Positions 1-8,465 of a DNA stretch of 32,958 bases are shown in pieces. Below the pieces are notes generated by a model, which was given only the letters and a program-made list of their open reading frames with translations, was not told the origin of the DNA and searched no databases. The stretch spans positions 1 through 32,958 of the forward strand of contig JACZJI010000132.1 of assembly GCA_014860665.1 (NCBI GenBank). The letters run 5' to 3'. Position 1 is the stretch's first letter. Every line of letters starts with the position of its first letter. This DNA is from Bacteroidales bacterium. Its GTDB lineage: Bacteria > Bacteroidota > Bacteroidia > Bacteroidales > F082. A program made the translations under genes and the position numbers.

Positions 1-53
1 ATTTAGACCTGTTATAAAATATGGAGAATAGCGATATATGTAAATATTAACGT

Positions 54-88
54 TGATATAAATCATAATTTTGTAAAAATTTATATCA
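54..88 (+). promoter_or_regulatory. Autoregulatory operator and promoter of the ArsR-type gene
   Basis: A perfect 10-bp inverted repeat (TGATATAAAT at 54-63, ATTTATATCA at 79-88) encloses an exact Bacteroidetes -7 element, TAATTTTG (66-73). The right arm ends 3 bases before the start codon at 92. Arms 25 bp apart centre to centre and straddling the -7 box fit binding by the downstream ArsR-type dimer and repression of its own gene. The repeat and -7 match are seen directly; binding is inferred. No convincing -33 TTTG is visible. Confidence 0.6.
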
Positions 89-91
89 TTT

Positions 92-400
92 ATGTTTCAA
101 TTTCAATTAGACACCGAAAAACTGGAACAGGCTGCCGGAAAACTCAGGGCAATGTCCCATCCCATGCGAATAGCTATTATTGACTTGCTTGCTCAACATT
201 CAGAACCCTTAAGTGTGACTGAAATTTATAAAAGCTTAGATATAGAACAGGCAACTGCTTCGCATCACTTGAATATCCTGAAAAGTAAAAACATCCTTAT
301 TTCAAAACGCGATGGGAAGAATATATATTATGCGTTGAAAAACCTGACTATTATGGAGATTCTGGAATGTATCGATCGTTGCAACAAAAACGACCGTTAA
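92..400 (+). CDS. ArsR/SmtB-family winged-helix transcriptional regulator
   Basis: A 102-residue protein of normal length for the ArsR family. An N-terminal helix leads into the MSHPMRIAIIDLL segment (21-33), then a winged helix-turn-helix with recognition helix QATASHHLNILK (53-64) and a wing around SKRDGKNIYYAL (71-82). It would bind DNA as a dimer in the cytoplasm. The classic alpha-3 metal motif (ELCVCDL) is absent; the only cysteines are C93 and C97 in the C-terminal helix, so a two-thiol redox or metal sensor is possible but unproven. The ATG at 92 directly follows an inverted repeat that is probably its own operator. No co-directional target gene follows: the next gene is convergent and its stop codon abuts this one (400/401). 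Family call is firm, ligand unknown. Confidence 0.9.
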   Translation: MFQFQLDTEKLEQAAGKLRAMSHPMRIAIIDLLAQHSEPLSVTEIYKSLDIEQATASHHLNILKSKNILISKRDGKNIYYALKNLTIMEILECIDRCNKNDR

Positions 401-2182
401 TTAAAAACTCCAGTTCTCGTCTATTTCCCAATTTGCTCTAACTGATATCTGTTTAGGGTAATAAATTACCTTTTCAGGTTCCTCATAATGCCGGTAGTTA
501 CCCGGATCCCATTTATTATTGTCATTGCTGTCGTAAATAATCCGGAAAGTATAAGTTCCGGGATCTACATTTTCAATAAGAATTTCCTTATTTGATGAGA
601 AATATCGGGTATAAACCACTTTATTTTTTGCGGCAAGAACCTGGAATATATAATGTTGTTTGTTTTCGGGGGTAACAGTAAATTTCAAAACTCCATAATC
701 TTTGGTCTTTTTCGATCGTAACGAAACCATGATTGGTCGGTTGTAATATCCGTTCCAGTCAAATACTGTCGAATCCGGTATAGACAGACGGTAGTTCTTA
801 TCTGGTTCAACCTTAAATGGAAAAACTACAATCCGATGTATGCTATCGGCAAAATAATGCGGGGGGTTATAAATACTGTCTTTATCATTAATCAATAAAG
901 CAGACTTTAGATTCATTTGTCCGATTGGCTGGTCAAAAACGATTTCCAGCTTCTGACCTGGCTTTATGTTATTTTGAAGATTAGAATTCCATATCAGATA
1001 TTCAACTTTAACTTTCTCATGCTTTTTCTTTCGGACAATCAGTTTTTCCATTGGCACAACACCTAATTCCTCGAAACCAAGTGTATCTTTCAAACCATTC
1101 ATCACCAAAAATTTTAAGCTATCTGGGTGAGGTTCTTTCAAAAACCAGGTCAAAGTATCCTTTCCACTGTTCCACTCCGGCTTGAACCATTCTTCCTTCG
1201 GATTATAATTTTCAGAAGATATCTTTACGGAATCTGCCGGGAAATTAAAAACAAATTGCAGCGTGTTTTTACGTATCAGACTTAACTTCAAAAGTTTGGG
1301 AATAGTATCTAAAGGTTGAAAGAGATAAAGAATATGCTGGGATAATTTGTGAGTAACCAAAGAATCAGCCATATTGCTAAGTGAATCTGCTATGAGCGCA
1401 ACAGAGTCTCTTTTCATCTTCGGGTTAGTCAACTTTTTAAACAAAGTTGAATCAAAAACCGGATTCTGACGATATTGTGGTGTGACCAGCGAATCGGAAA
1501 ACGCTATTTCCTCCGTTGGAAGATTATAAGTAAGGCTATAATCCATATCTTTCAAAGCAAACAATAAATAGGTTGTGTCTGCCAGACCGGAAAACAAAAA
1601 TTTACCTTTTTTATTAGTTTTACTAACGTAGTATGGCTTTGCATAAAGCGGTAATAATCTAAAAGGAATGGTATCGTTGTTATTTTTATACAACATTACC
1701 GTTATGTCTTTCTGAGGAGTATGATCTTCGGCACTTAAAACCTGTCCGCGCAAGCTCAATGAATCCACATGCTTACCTGTTGAAAACACATAGGAGAAAT
1801 TATTTAAAATATTTCCTTCCGTAATATCGGCAATGGATTGACCAAAATTTACTGTATAGGTAGTATTCGGTTTTAACGGTCCTTTCAGTCTGACAATAAG
1901 TGTCTTTTTCTTAATCTTATAGTCCGGAAAAGTTTCCATAGGCGGTGATATAAGCACCTCCTGATTAAATTGTTTTATCTGTACATACTTATTAAAAGTG
2001 ACAGAAAACTGATTTCCTTTAAAATTCGGGGAGAAATTTGGCGGATAACATTTCACAATCTTTGGAGGGGTAACATCTTTCGGCCCTCCCGTAGGAGCCA
2101 CTATCCTGGCACAACCAAAAAAGCCTATGAAAACAAGCAAAATAAGAGGAATGCCAACTATTTTAAATCGAAAGATTTTCAT
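401..2182 (-). CDS. Lipoprotein with N-terminal SbsA-type Ig-like domain
   Basis: A protein of 593 residues from the ATG at 2182; the longer frame begins with GTG at 2188 and adds only two residues. A hydrophobic signal ends in the lipobox FFGC, so it is probably a lipidated outer-membrane or periplasmic protein. Right after the cysteine comes the ARIVAPTGGPKDVTPPK signature that opens Bacteroidetes proteins with a bacterial Ig-like (Big_5/SbsA) domain, covering roughly residues 35-135 (through PNTTYTVNFGQSIADITEGN). The rest looks like further beta-rich modules, with a GTYTFRIIYDSNDNNKWDPG motif near the C-terminus. No catalytic motif is seen. It is third in a same-strand series after the sirtuin and FKBP genes (57-bp gap to the FKBP gene), so co-transcription is plausible; CATCTTTG at 2187-2194 (minus strand) is one base off the promoter consensus. 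Role unknown, probably cell-envelope structure. Confidence 0.85.
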   Translation of the reverse strand: MKIFRFKIVGIPLILLVFIGFFGCARIVAPTGGPKDVTPPKIVKCYPPNFSPNFKGNQFSVTFNKYVQIKQFNQEVLISPPMETFPDYKIKKKTLIVRLKGPLKPNTTYTVNFGQSIADITEGNILNNFSYVFSTGKHVDSLSLRGQVLSAEDHTPQKDITVMLYKNNNDTIPFRLLPLYAKPYYVSKTNKKGKFLFSGLADTTYLLFALKDMDYSLTYNLPTEEIAFSDSLVTPQYRQNPVFDSTLFKKLTNPKMKRDSVALIADSLSNMADSLVTHKLSQHILYLFQPLDTIPKLLKLSLIRKNTLQFVFNFPADSVKISSENYNPKEEWFKPEWNSGKDTLTWFLKEPHPDSLKFLVMNGLKDTLGFEELGVVPMEKLIVRKKKHEKVKVEYLIWNSNLQNNIKPGQKLEIVFDQPIGQMNLKSALLINDKDSIYNPPHYFADSIHRIVVFPFKVEPDKNYRLSIPDSTVFDWNGYYNRPIMVSLRSKKTKDYGVLKFTVTPENKQHYIFQVLAAKNKVVYTRYFSSNKEILIENVDPGTYTFRIIYDSNDNNKWDPGNYRHYEEPEKVIYYPKQISVRANWEIDENWSF

Positions 2183-2239
2183 TATCACAAAGATGCAAAT
2201 TATTAATTTATCTGCTAACCACCACTTTTAAAATTGTCT

Positions 2240-2701
2240 TTAATTCGTATACCCGACAAGTGTAATGTTGAATGCCAAAACAGAGTTTCCCGGAATACTT
2301 CCCGATTGACTTCCTCCGTATGCTAATCCTGAAGGAATGATCAACAATATTTGCCCACCCGTACCGATCAGAGGAACACCTTCCTGCCAACCCTTAATGA
2401 CCTGTGACAGCCCAAAAGTAGAGCCTGTCGCCTGATCGAATATAGTTCCGTCCAGTAAATATCCCTTGTAGTTCACAGTAACTGTTGATGAAATTGTAGG
2501 ATGATGCGAAGAGCCTGAATTTAAAATCTCATAAAACATACCATCAGACGTATACTGACCCTGAAGATTATTGGTTGTCACATAATCAACAATCTTCTGA
2601 TGATCGATAGTAGCCTGTTTATCGGAAGCATTTTTGCTGCAGGATGGCAAGGCTAAAAAAGCTACCAGAAGTAATACGCTTAAAGGAATGACCTTTTTCA
2701 T
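2240..2701 (-). CDS. FKBP-type peptidyl-prolyl cis-trans isomerase lipoprotein
   Basis: A protein of 153 residues. It catalyses cis-trans isomerisation of Xaa-Pro bonds, assisting folding in the periplasm or at the outer membrane. Signal peptide MKKVIPLSVLLLVAFLALPSC ends in a lipobox with C21. The FKBP domain fills the C-terminal two thirds: VNYKGYLLDGTIFDQA, then VIKGWQEGVPLIGTGGQ, IIPSGLAYGG and IPGNSVLAFNITLV, which carry the usual FKBP pocket residues. The open frame extends to 2725, but the ATG at 2701 is chosen because the signal peptide starts there and because an exact -7 element sits on 2723-2730, overlapping the upstream alternative. It lies 67 bp downstream of the sirtuin gene and has its own promoter. 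Confidence 0.93.
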   Translation of the reverse strand: MKKVIPLSVLLLVAFLALPSCSKNASDKQATIDHQKIVDYVTTNNLQGQYTSDGMFYEILNSGSSHHPTISSTVTVNYKGYLLDGTIFDQATGSTFGLSQVIKGWQEGVPLIGTGGQILLIIPSGLAYGGSQSGSIPGNSVLAFNITLVGYTN

Positions 2702-2722
2702 AAACCTATTTTTTATGGGGAA

Positions 2723-2730
2723 CAAATGTA
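2723..2730 (-). promoter_or_regulatory. Promoter -7 element for the FKBP gene
   Basis: On the minus strand this reads TACATTTG, an exact match to the Bacteroidetes -7 consensus TAnnTTTG. It would start transcription near 2716, about 15 bases before the ATG at 2701. No TTTG is found at the usual -33 distance. Confidence 0.55.
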
Positions 2731-2768
2731 AGCATTAACTGTAATGATTGCCGTGCATCAAAAAGGTT

Positions 2769-3458
2769 TCATACATTTTGAAGGAGCTCTTTTACAAGTT
2801 CCGGCACTCCGGTCCCTGCTTTTTGTTTTATTACATTCAAATTTCGAACGCCATGCACCCCAAACGCTTTCGGATCAACATAATATTTAGGCACTTCTAT
2901 AGCAACGTAATGAATAAGTCCGGAAGCAGGATATACCAAAAGCGAGGTACCTATTACGATAAAAATATCGGCTTTGGAAGCCAGGGTTACAGCTTCATGA
3001 ATCTTGGGAACAGGTTCTCCGAACCAAACTACATAAGGTCTGAGCTGCGAACCTTTTTCACATAAATCTCCAAGTTTAATTGGCTTATTGCCGATATCAT
3101 AAACCAAATTCGGATCAATCGTACTTGATGCTTTTCGTAACTCACCATGTAGGTGCAAAACATTACTTGATCCTGCCCTTTCATGAAGATCATCCACATT
3201 TTGAGTAATGATTTGCACATCGAATTTTTCCTCTAATTTCACAAGAGCCAAATGTCCTGCATTGGGATTAACTTCAAAAAGTTGTTTCCTTCGTTGATTG
3301 TAAAATTCCAGCACCAGCTCAGGATTCCGTTTCCAGGCTTCAGGAGTTGCCAGGTCTTCCATTCTATGTGTCTGCCATAATCCATCGTGATCGCGAAAAG
3401 TACTGATACCGCTTTCAGCACTTATGCCTGCACCCGTAAGAATTACAAAACGTTTCAT
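2769..3458 (-). CDS. cobB: NAD-dependent protein deacylase (sirtuin, CobB-like)
   Basis: A 229-residue Sir2-family enzyme that removes acyl groups from lysines using NAD+, giving nicotinamide and O-acyl-ADP-ribose; cytoplasmic. The NAD-binding motif GAGISAESGISTFR lies at 9-22, TQNVDDLHERAG at 85-96, and the catalytic histidine is H104 in HLHGEL. Y53 and R56 (FYNQRR) form the Y-x-x-R pair that in class III sirtuins recognises negatively charged succinyl or malonyl groups. The zinc-finger cysteines usual between the catalytic histidine and LRPYVVWFGE are not present: only one cysteine (LCEKG) is seen there. The loss is therefore visible, while whether metal is bound is unknown. Same strand as the FKBP gene, 67 bp upstream of it. 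Separated from mdh by that gene's terminator. Confidence 0.93.
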   Translation of the reverse strand: MKRFVILTGAGISAESGISTFRDHDGLWQTHRMEDLATPEAWKRNPELVLEFYNQRRKQLFEVNPNAGHLALVKLEEKFDVQIITQNVDDLHERAGSSNVLHLHGELRKASSTIDPNLVYDIGNKPIKLGDLCEKGSQLRPYVVWFGEPVPKIHEAVTLASKADIFIVIGTSLLVYPASGLIHYVAIEVPKYYVDPKAFGVHGVRNLNVIKQKAGTGVPELVKELLQNV

Positions 3459-3509
3459 CAGAAAAAGAATTAAAATTATTTACCTAAGTAACAACTAAAA
3501 ACAAAGTTA

Positions 3510-3548
3510 AGCAAAAACAAAAGGGCTGCCTGCAAGCAGACAGCCCTT
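3510..3548 (-). terminator. Rho-independent terminator of mdh
   Basis: A 28-base hairpin at 3521-3548 (13-base arms, 2-base loop; left arm AAGGGCTGCCTGC) is followed, in the minus direction, by the T-rich run TTTGTTTTTGC at 3510-3520. The single imperfect pair is G.U in minus-strand RNA but C-A in plus-strand RNA, which with the T-tract side assigns it to mdh. It lies 20 bases past the mdh stop. Confidence 0.88.
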
Positions 3549-3568
3549 GTTGAAACTTGAAATGAAAA

Positions 3569-4507
3569 TTAATTCAATTTCATATTATCGTAAACAGCCA
3601 TAACTTCTCTAACGTGTCCGGCGGAAGCTTCCAAAAGGGCCATTTCTTCATTATTCAAGTTGATTTCGATTACTTTTTCAACTCCATTGCGTCCCAGTTT
3701 TACAGGAGCACCCATGTAAACATCTTTCAATCCCCATTGTCCATCCAGACGTATGCAGCATGGGAAAATATGGTTTTGATTCTGAACTATTGATTCCACC
3801 ATTTGAGCAGCAGAAGCGCCAGGAGCATACCATGCAGAAGTTCCCAACAAGTTTACGATTTCGCCGCCTCCTTTTTTGGTGCGTTCTACAATAGCATTAA
3901 GTTTTTCTTTTGAAATAAGATCAGTAACAGGAATACCTGAAACAGTGGTATAACGCGGCAACGGAACCATAGTATCACCATGACCACCCATAAGTAATGC
4001 CTGAATATCCATAGGAGAAACATTCAGTTCATCAGCGATGAAAGCGCGATAACGTGCTGTGTCCAATACACCTGCCATACCAAATACTTTGTTTGCAGAT
4101 TTACCGGAAGCCATGTGAGCTGCATAAGTCATAACATCCAAAGGATTGGATACAATAATGATTATAGCATCCGGTGAAGCAGCCATAACATTGTCGGTAA
4201 CAGATTTCACAATTTTTGCATTGGTTGAAATCAAATCATCGCGAGTCATGCCTGGTTTTCTTGGCAATCCTGAAGTAATTACAACAACATCAGAACCTTC
4301 AGTTTTTGAATAATCACTGGTGTATCCTTTAACTCGGGTATCAAAATAATTAACAGCTGCACTTTCCCAGATATCAAGGGCTTTCCCTTCTGCCAGGCCT
4401 TCTTTTATATCAATCAGTACCACTTCATCAAGGAAGTTTTTTTGTGCTAAAACATCAGCGCAAGTGGCTCCTACACTACCTGCTCCAACTACAGTAACTT
4501 TTTTCAT
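3569..4507 (-). CDS. mdh: Malate dehydrogenase (NAD, LDH-like type)
   Basis: A protein of 312 residues. It interconverts malate and oxaloacetate with NAD+ in the TCA cycle, in the cytoplasm. The Rossmann motif GAGSVGATCA is at 8-17, with D33 (VVLID) at the end of the second strand, where an acidic residue selects NAD. Substrate-binding arginines R83 and R89 (LPRKPGMTR), D149 and R152 (VLDTARYR) and catalytic H176 (GGHGDTMVPL) are all visible; the arginine in the 83 region marks malate rather than lactate specificity. Length is normal. It has an exact promoter element at 4543-4550 and a strong terminator after its stop, so it is a single-gene unit. The ATG is preceded by an A/T-rich leader with no Shine-Dalgarno sequence. 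Confidence 0.97.
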   Translation of the reverse strand: MKKVTVVGAGSVGATCADVLAQKNFLDEVVLIDIKEGLAEGKALDIWESAAVNYFDTRVKGYTSDYSKTEGSDVVVITSGLPRKPGMTRDDLISTNAKIVKSVTDNVMAASPDAIIIIVSNPLDVMTYAAHMASGKSANKVFGMAGVLDTARYRAFIADELNVSPMDIQALLMGGHGDTMVPLPRYTTVSGIPVTDLISKEKLNAIVERTKKGGGEIVNLLGTSAWYAPGASAAQMVESIVQNQNHIFPCCIRLDGQWGLKDVYMGAPVKLGRNGVEKVIEINLNNEEMALLEASAGHVREVMAVYDNMKLN

Positions 4508-4542
4508 GATTTTATATTTTTTAAAAGGTTAATCTCAGAACT

Positions 4543-4550
4543 CAAAAATA
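4543..4550 (-). promoter_or_regulatory. Promoter -7 element for mdh
   Basis: The minus strand reads TATTTTTG, an exact TAnnTTTG match, placing the start of transcription about 30 bases before the mdh ATG. A TTTG at the expected -33 distance is not present. Confidence 0.45.
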
Positions 4551-4606
4551 CAAATAAATGGCAAATTCTAGTTATTAAAAAATCATAATTCCTTGTTTAT
4601 GAGCAA

Positions 4607-4654
4607 ATTTAAACGGCGTCTAAATTGGTGATCAAAATTCACAAACGTTTAAAT
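4607..4654. other. Inverted repeat in the mdh-acyl-CoA ligase gap
   Basis: The 320-bp gap 4508-4827 has no gene. Besides the mdh promoter it holds a perfect 9-bp inverted repeat, ATTTAAACG (4607-4615) and CGTTTAAAT (4646-4654), with a smaller GTGA...TCAC repeat nested at 4628-4642. It could be an operator far upstream of mdh or a structured end of the acyl-CoA ligase transcript. A weaker GCAATG/CATTGC repeat lies near 4710-4740. No T-tract identifies a terminator. Confidence 0.3.
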
Positions 4655-4827
4655 GTTCATAATAAATCACTTAGAATATATTTATAAGGAAGCAAAATCC
4701 CGCCAGGAAAACCGCAATGATTTTTTACAGCGCGAACATTGCTTTTCAAACAGGTCAAATCTAATAAGAGTAAGCTGAATTTCAGAAATACCTGAGTATC
4801 TTCTGCAAGTAAAGAAATTCATCGTTC

Positions 4828-6744
4828 TTAATTTCCCAGAAGCTTTTTTATAACCTCAAGATTTCTATCGTTCACGATATTTTTTCCCTTGGGTGTAAAA
4901 AGATAATCGATGAGATCGCGGTAATGTTCCACCACTTTCTTCCGCACCATTTTCATGGTGGAATTAAGCATCCGGTTTTCCTCGGTCAATGGTTCTTCCA
5001 TCACCCCAACAGCAGCAGGCATCCACCTTGCGGGAAACATGTTTTCATATTTTCCACCAGTAAGATATTCTTCTATATCACTTAAAATAAGTTTCAGAGC
5101 TTCTTTTCTGCCTTCATCGGTTTTATAGTCAATTCCTCTTTCCTTTATGGCTGCTTTTAAAGTAGAAACGTTGGGATAAACCAACCCGGCCGTATATGAA
5201 TTTTGATTGTTATAAAGGATGCACTGGTCGATAAATCTCGATTGCTCCACAACGGCTTCTTCAATACCTTCAGGACTGTACTTCTCCCCATCATTACTGA
5301 TAAGCAAGCTCTTAAATCGACCCAGTACATACAAGTAACCATCACTGTCCAAATAACCCATGTCACCGGTATGAAGCCATCCCTCACGAAGCGATTCAGC
5401 GGTAGCTGCATCATTTTTCCAATAGCCTTTCATTACATTTTCTCCACGGATGACAATTTCACCTTTTTCTTCTACAGGAAGGCTTTCTCCCTTGTCGTCA
5501 CAAATCTTGAGCTCAATATTCTTTACTAAATATCCCGATGAACCCAGTTTATGGTGTAATGGAGCATTAGAGGAAATCACCGGAGCCGCCTCTGATAATC
5601 CATAGCCCTGATAAACCGGAATCCCGATTGCATAGAAAAAGCGCTGCAGCTCTAAATCCAGTAAAGCACCACCACCGATAAAAAATTCTAACTTTCCACC
5701 AAAATTTTCTCTGATTTTACTGAAAAGTATCTTATCATAAAATCTCACTAATGGTTTAAAAAATCTACTATTCCCCTTTCCTTTATCAAAACCAAGGCCG
5801 TTGTATTTGTATGCGACCTTCAAAGCATGCTGAAATAGTGCATTGGTAACCGCTCCCTTGGCACGAATTCCTGCTTCAATATTTTTCCTGAAATTCTTGG
5901 AAAGCGCTGGAACGCTGAGAAGAAAAGTCGGTTTTGACTCTTTGATATTCTGCGGAATATTTCTGAGTGTCTCCATAGGCGTTTTTCCCAGTTCCACAAC
6001 AGCAAGACTGGCTCCCTGCTTTATAAGCGTGTAAAGCCCTACCGTATGAGCAAAGGAATGGTCCCAGGGCAAAATCAAAAGTGTTACGAAATCTTCGCCC
6101 ACATGCATAAGCGTGTTGGCCTGCTCCACATTGGCTGTATAGTTTCTGTGGGTCAGCATGATCCCTTTTGGATCGGCTGTAGTTCCCGAAGTATAACTGA
6201 TGTTTGCCAAATCGTGAGGCGTTATGGATTTCCATCGCTGTTCCAGTTCCGGCTTCAGGTCGTTCAATGCTCCCTTTCCTTCTTCAAAAACTTTATCATA
6301 AGCCAACTCCATTCTTTCATCGTACAACTCAGCTTCTCCAATCACTATAAAAAATGTGACTTTTGGAATTTCTTTTCTGATATCTCTGACTTTATCCAGT
6401 TGCAGATTGCTTGTGATCACAAGTTTGCATTCGGAGTGTTTAATCCGGAACGAAAGCTCTGAAGGCTCGTTAATTTTTACTGATAAAGGAACATTGACGG
6501 CTCCAATATATAAAATGGCCAATTCCGAAATCAACCACTCGCTTCTTCCTTCTGAAAGTAATGCCACCCGGTCGCCTTTTTGGATTCCCATCTTAATAAG
6601 GGCCGCAGCCAGATTGTAAACCCGGTTTCTTATTTCTGAAAAGGTTATCTTTTGATATTTGCCATCCTTTTTTTCCCACACCAGGGCATTGTCAGGGTAC
6701 TTGGCAACACTTCCTTCAAACAGTTCGGGAATTGTTTTCATCAT
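4828..6744 (-). CDS. Long-chain acyl-CoA synthetase (AMP-binding enzyme)
   Basis: A 638-residue adenylate-forming enzyme that activates a fatty acid with ATP to acyl-AMP and then acyl-CoA; cytoplasmic or membrane-associated. The ATP-binding P-loop YTSGTTADPKGIMLTHRNY begins at about residue 184, the A5 motif is YQGYGLSEAAPVISSN, and the core motif is GWLHTGDMGYLDSDGYLYVLGRFKSLL. The C-terminal lid has the segment TEENRMLNSTMKMVRKK, where the catalytic lysine of the family falls. Length and the extended C-terminus match bacterial long-chain acyl-CoA ligases. Two consecutive ATG codons (6744 and 6741) are possible starts. An exact promoter element lies 46 bases upstream. It is separated from mdh by 320 bp, so probably a single-gene unit. 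Exact chain length preference cannot be read from sequence. Confidence 0.92.
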   Translation of the reverse strand: MMKTIPELFEGSVAKYPDNALVWEKKDGKYQKITFSEIRNRVYNLAAALIKMGIQKGDRVALLSEGRSEWLISELAILYIGAVNVPLSVKINEPSELSFRIKHSECKLVITSNLQLDKVRDIRKEIPKVTFFIVIGEAELYDERMELAYDKVFEEGKGALNDLKPELEQRWKSITPHDLANISYTSGTTADPKGIMLTHRNYTANVEQANTLMHVGEDFVTLLILPWDHSFAHTVGLYTLIKQGASLAVVELGKTPMETLRNIPQNIKESKPTFLLSVPALSKNFRKNIEAGIRAKGAVTNALFQHALKVAYKYNGLGFDKGKGNSRFFKPLVRFYDKILFSKIRENFGGKLEFFIGGGALLDLELQRFFYAIGIPVYQGYGLSEAAPVISSNAPLHHKLGSSGYLVKNIELKICDDKGESLPVEEKGEIVIRGENVMKGYWKNDAATAESLREGWLHTGDMGYLDSDGYLYVLGRFKSLLISNDGEKYSPEGIEEAVVEQSRFIDQCILYNNQNSYTAGLVYPNVSTLKAAIKERGIDYKTDEGRKEALKLILSDIEEYLTGGKYENMFPARWMPAAVGVMEEPLTEENRMLNSTMKMVRKKVVEHYRDLIDYLFTPKGKNIVNDRNLEVIKKLLGN

Positions 6745-6789
6745 TAATCAATTAGTAAGTTTTGATTGTCATTTTATGGGTACAAATAG

Positions 6790-6797
6790 CAAATATA
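6790..6797 (-). promoter_or_regulatory. Promoter -7 element for the acyl-CoA ligase gene
   Basis: The minus strand reads TATATTTG, an exact TAnnTTTG match, giving a leader of roughly 40 bases. The divergent gap 6745-7068 (324 bp) must also hold the promoter of the efflux operon on the plus strand; the closest candidate there is TATCTTTA at 6970-6977, one base off consensus. Nothing else is recognised in this gap. Confidence 0.5.
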
Positions 6798-7068
6798 AGA
6801 AAATGTATATTGCACATTCATTGTCATTGACACCCCATTCCCAAAAGTTATATTTTCTCACCATTCGGACATATTTTTTTGCTATTGATAAAGCAGATGT
6901 GAATGATTTAAAATCCATATAAATAAATGATTACTTTTCTCTTTAGAAATTTCCAACATTTATTTTCTATATCTTTATAATCCAGAAGCTTAGTTTTTAT
7001 ATTTTTTTAATGAATCGTCCGTCTGCCGGGAAATACAGATGGGGTCTTCAATAGATGATTATCCACTT

Positions 7069-8421
7069 ATGAAAACGATTAACACAACCATAATAACTTG
7101 CCTATGCATTGCAATTTCGATGGTTTTTCCAAAGAATTTGCATGCACAGAATACGAGGCATTTTTCGCTGGAGCAGGCTATAGAATATGCTAATGTTCAT
7201 AATTACAACATAATTAACTCCGGAAAGGACTTAGAGCTTGCCAAACAAAAAATTAAAGAGTCTTTAGCGGAAGGTTTGCCCCAAATTAATGCTTCAATCC
7301 ATTATCACGACAATCTGGAGCGTCCTGTTTTTGTCCTGCCTGGAGAATTTGTCGGAGAGCCGGGCACTGAACTTGCAGTCCAGTTCGGAACAAAATATGA
7401 TGCTGATTTGAGCGGACAACTCACACAGCTCATTTTTGACGGACGTTATTTAGTTGGACTAAAGGCCGCCAAAGTTGCTCTGGAAAAAAGCAACAAAGAC
7501 TTTTTCAAGAACAAACTTGCGGTCAAAGAGCAGATATCAAATGCTTACTACCAGATATTAGCAATAAAAGAGAGCCTGCATATTGTGGATTCCATACTGG
7601 CTGTCACAAAAAAGCTTTCGGACGAAACAAATCATATTTACCAGGCAGGAATGGCCAAAGATGTGGATGTGGACCAGGTAAATCTGCTGGTGTCCAATCT
7701 GGAATCTACACAAAGCAATTTAAAGAGTCAATACGGCATTGCTACGGCATTACTGAAATTCTACCTGGGACTGGGTGACCGGGATACCATTGTCCTTACT
7801 GACTCAGCGCCGCTTCTTTTACAAAGGGTAGAAAGAGAAATCGGTACAGCTGCACCATTCGATGTCAATAAAAATATCGATATGCAAACTATCCAAACCA
7901 TGAAACAGATTTCCAAACTACAGATAATGCTTGCCAAAGCAGCTTATGTCCCTACATTAAATGCTATACTTAGTTATGAGACTCAGGCCCAGCGCCCCAT
8001 CTGGAATTTCCTGAATAAAGGACCATGGTATCAAAGCGCCATAGTTGGTGTTACTATGAACATTCCGATCCTTTCAAGCGGAAGCCGGGCATCGCAGCTA
8101 AAGCAGGCGAAAATCGCTTATCAGCAAACCAGTGTTTTGGAAAGACAGACTGAAAACCAACTAAAAATCCAATATGAGACATTACTGAACGATTACTTCA
8201 ACGCCAAAAGAATTTATGAAAACAAGAACAAAAACCGGACTATCGCTGAAAAAATCTATCAGAAGACTATGGAAGAATTCCGCCAGGGAATGGCAACCAG
8301 TCTTGATTTATTGAATACTCACAATCAGTTTTTAAATGCAGAAAGTGAGTTTATCAATTCAGGATTGGCCTTGTTTCAGTCTTCACAAAAATTGATTACA
8401 ACATCAACAATAGCGCAATAA
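7069..8421 (+). CDS. TolC-family outer membrane efflux protein
   Basis: A 450-residue outer membrane factor that would form the trimeric exit duct of a tripartite pump. The frame is open from 7039, but the ATG at 7069 begins a standard signal peptide (MKTINTTIITCLCIAISMVF... ending at LHAQ), so it is chosen. The mature protein shows the two similar halves of the OEP family, rich in long helices (ALEKSNKDFFKNKLAVKEQISNAY in half one; ENQLKIQYETLLNDYFNAKRIYENK and MEEFRQGMATSLDLLNTHNQF in half two), the latter being the typical TolC C-terminal helix signature. It is first of three genes (44 bp then 39 bp gaps) with the adaptor and RND pump, which makes assignment to this pump secure. The substrate is unknown. 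Confidence 0.92.
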   Translation: MKTINTTIITCLCIAISMVFPKNLHAQNTRHFSLEQAIEYANVHNYNIINSGKDLELAKQKIKESLAEGLPQINASIHYHDNLERPVFVLPGEFVGEPGTELAVQFGTKYDADLSGQLTQLIFDGRYLVGLKAAKVALEKSNKDFFKNKLAVKEQISNAYYQILAIKESLHIVDSILAVTKKLSDETNHIYQAGMAKDVDVDQVNLLVSNLESTQSNLKSQYGIATALLKFYLGLGDRDTIVLTDSAPLLLQRVEREIGTAAPFDVNKNIDMQTIQTMKQISKLQIMLAKAAYVPTLNAILSYETQAQRPIWNFLNKGPWYQSAIVGVTMNIPILSSGSRASQLKQAKIAYQQTSVLERQTENQLKIQYETLLNDYFNAKRIYENKNKNRTIAEKIYQKTMEEFRQGMATSLDLLNTHNQFLNAESEFINSGLALFQSSQKLITTSTIAQ

Positions 8422-8465
8422 GGGCATTAAATGAAATTATGAACGACCAAAAATCAGAAACTACG

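Noticed and set aside
92..400. Arsenic resistance operon
   Set aside because: No arsenical pump or reductase gene is adjacent and the metal-binding alpha-3 cysteine motif is absent.
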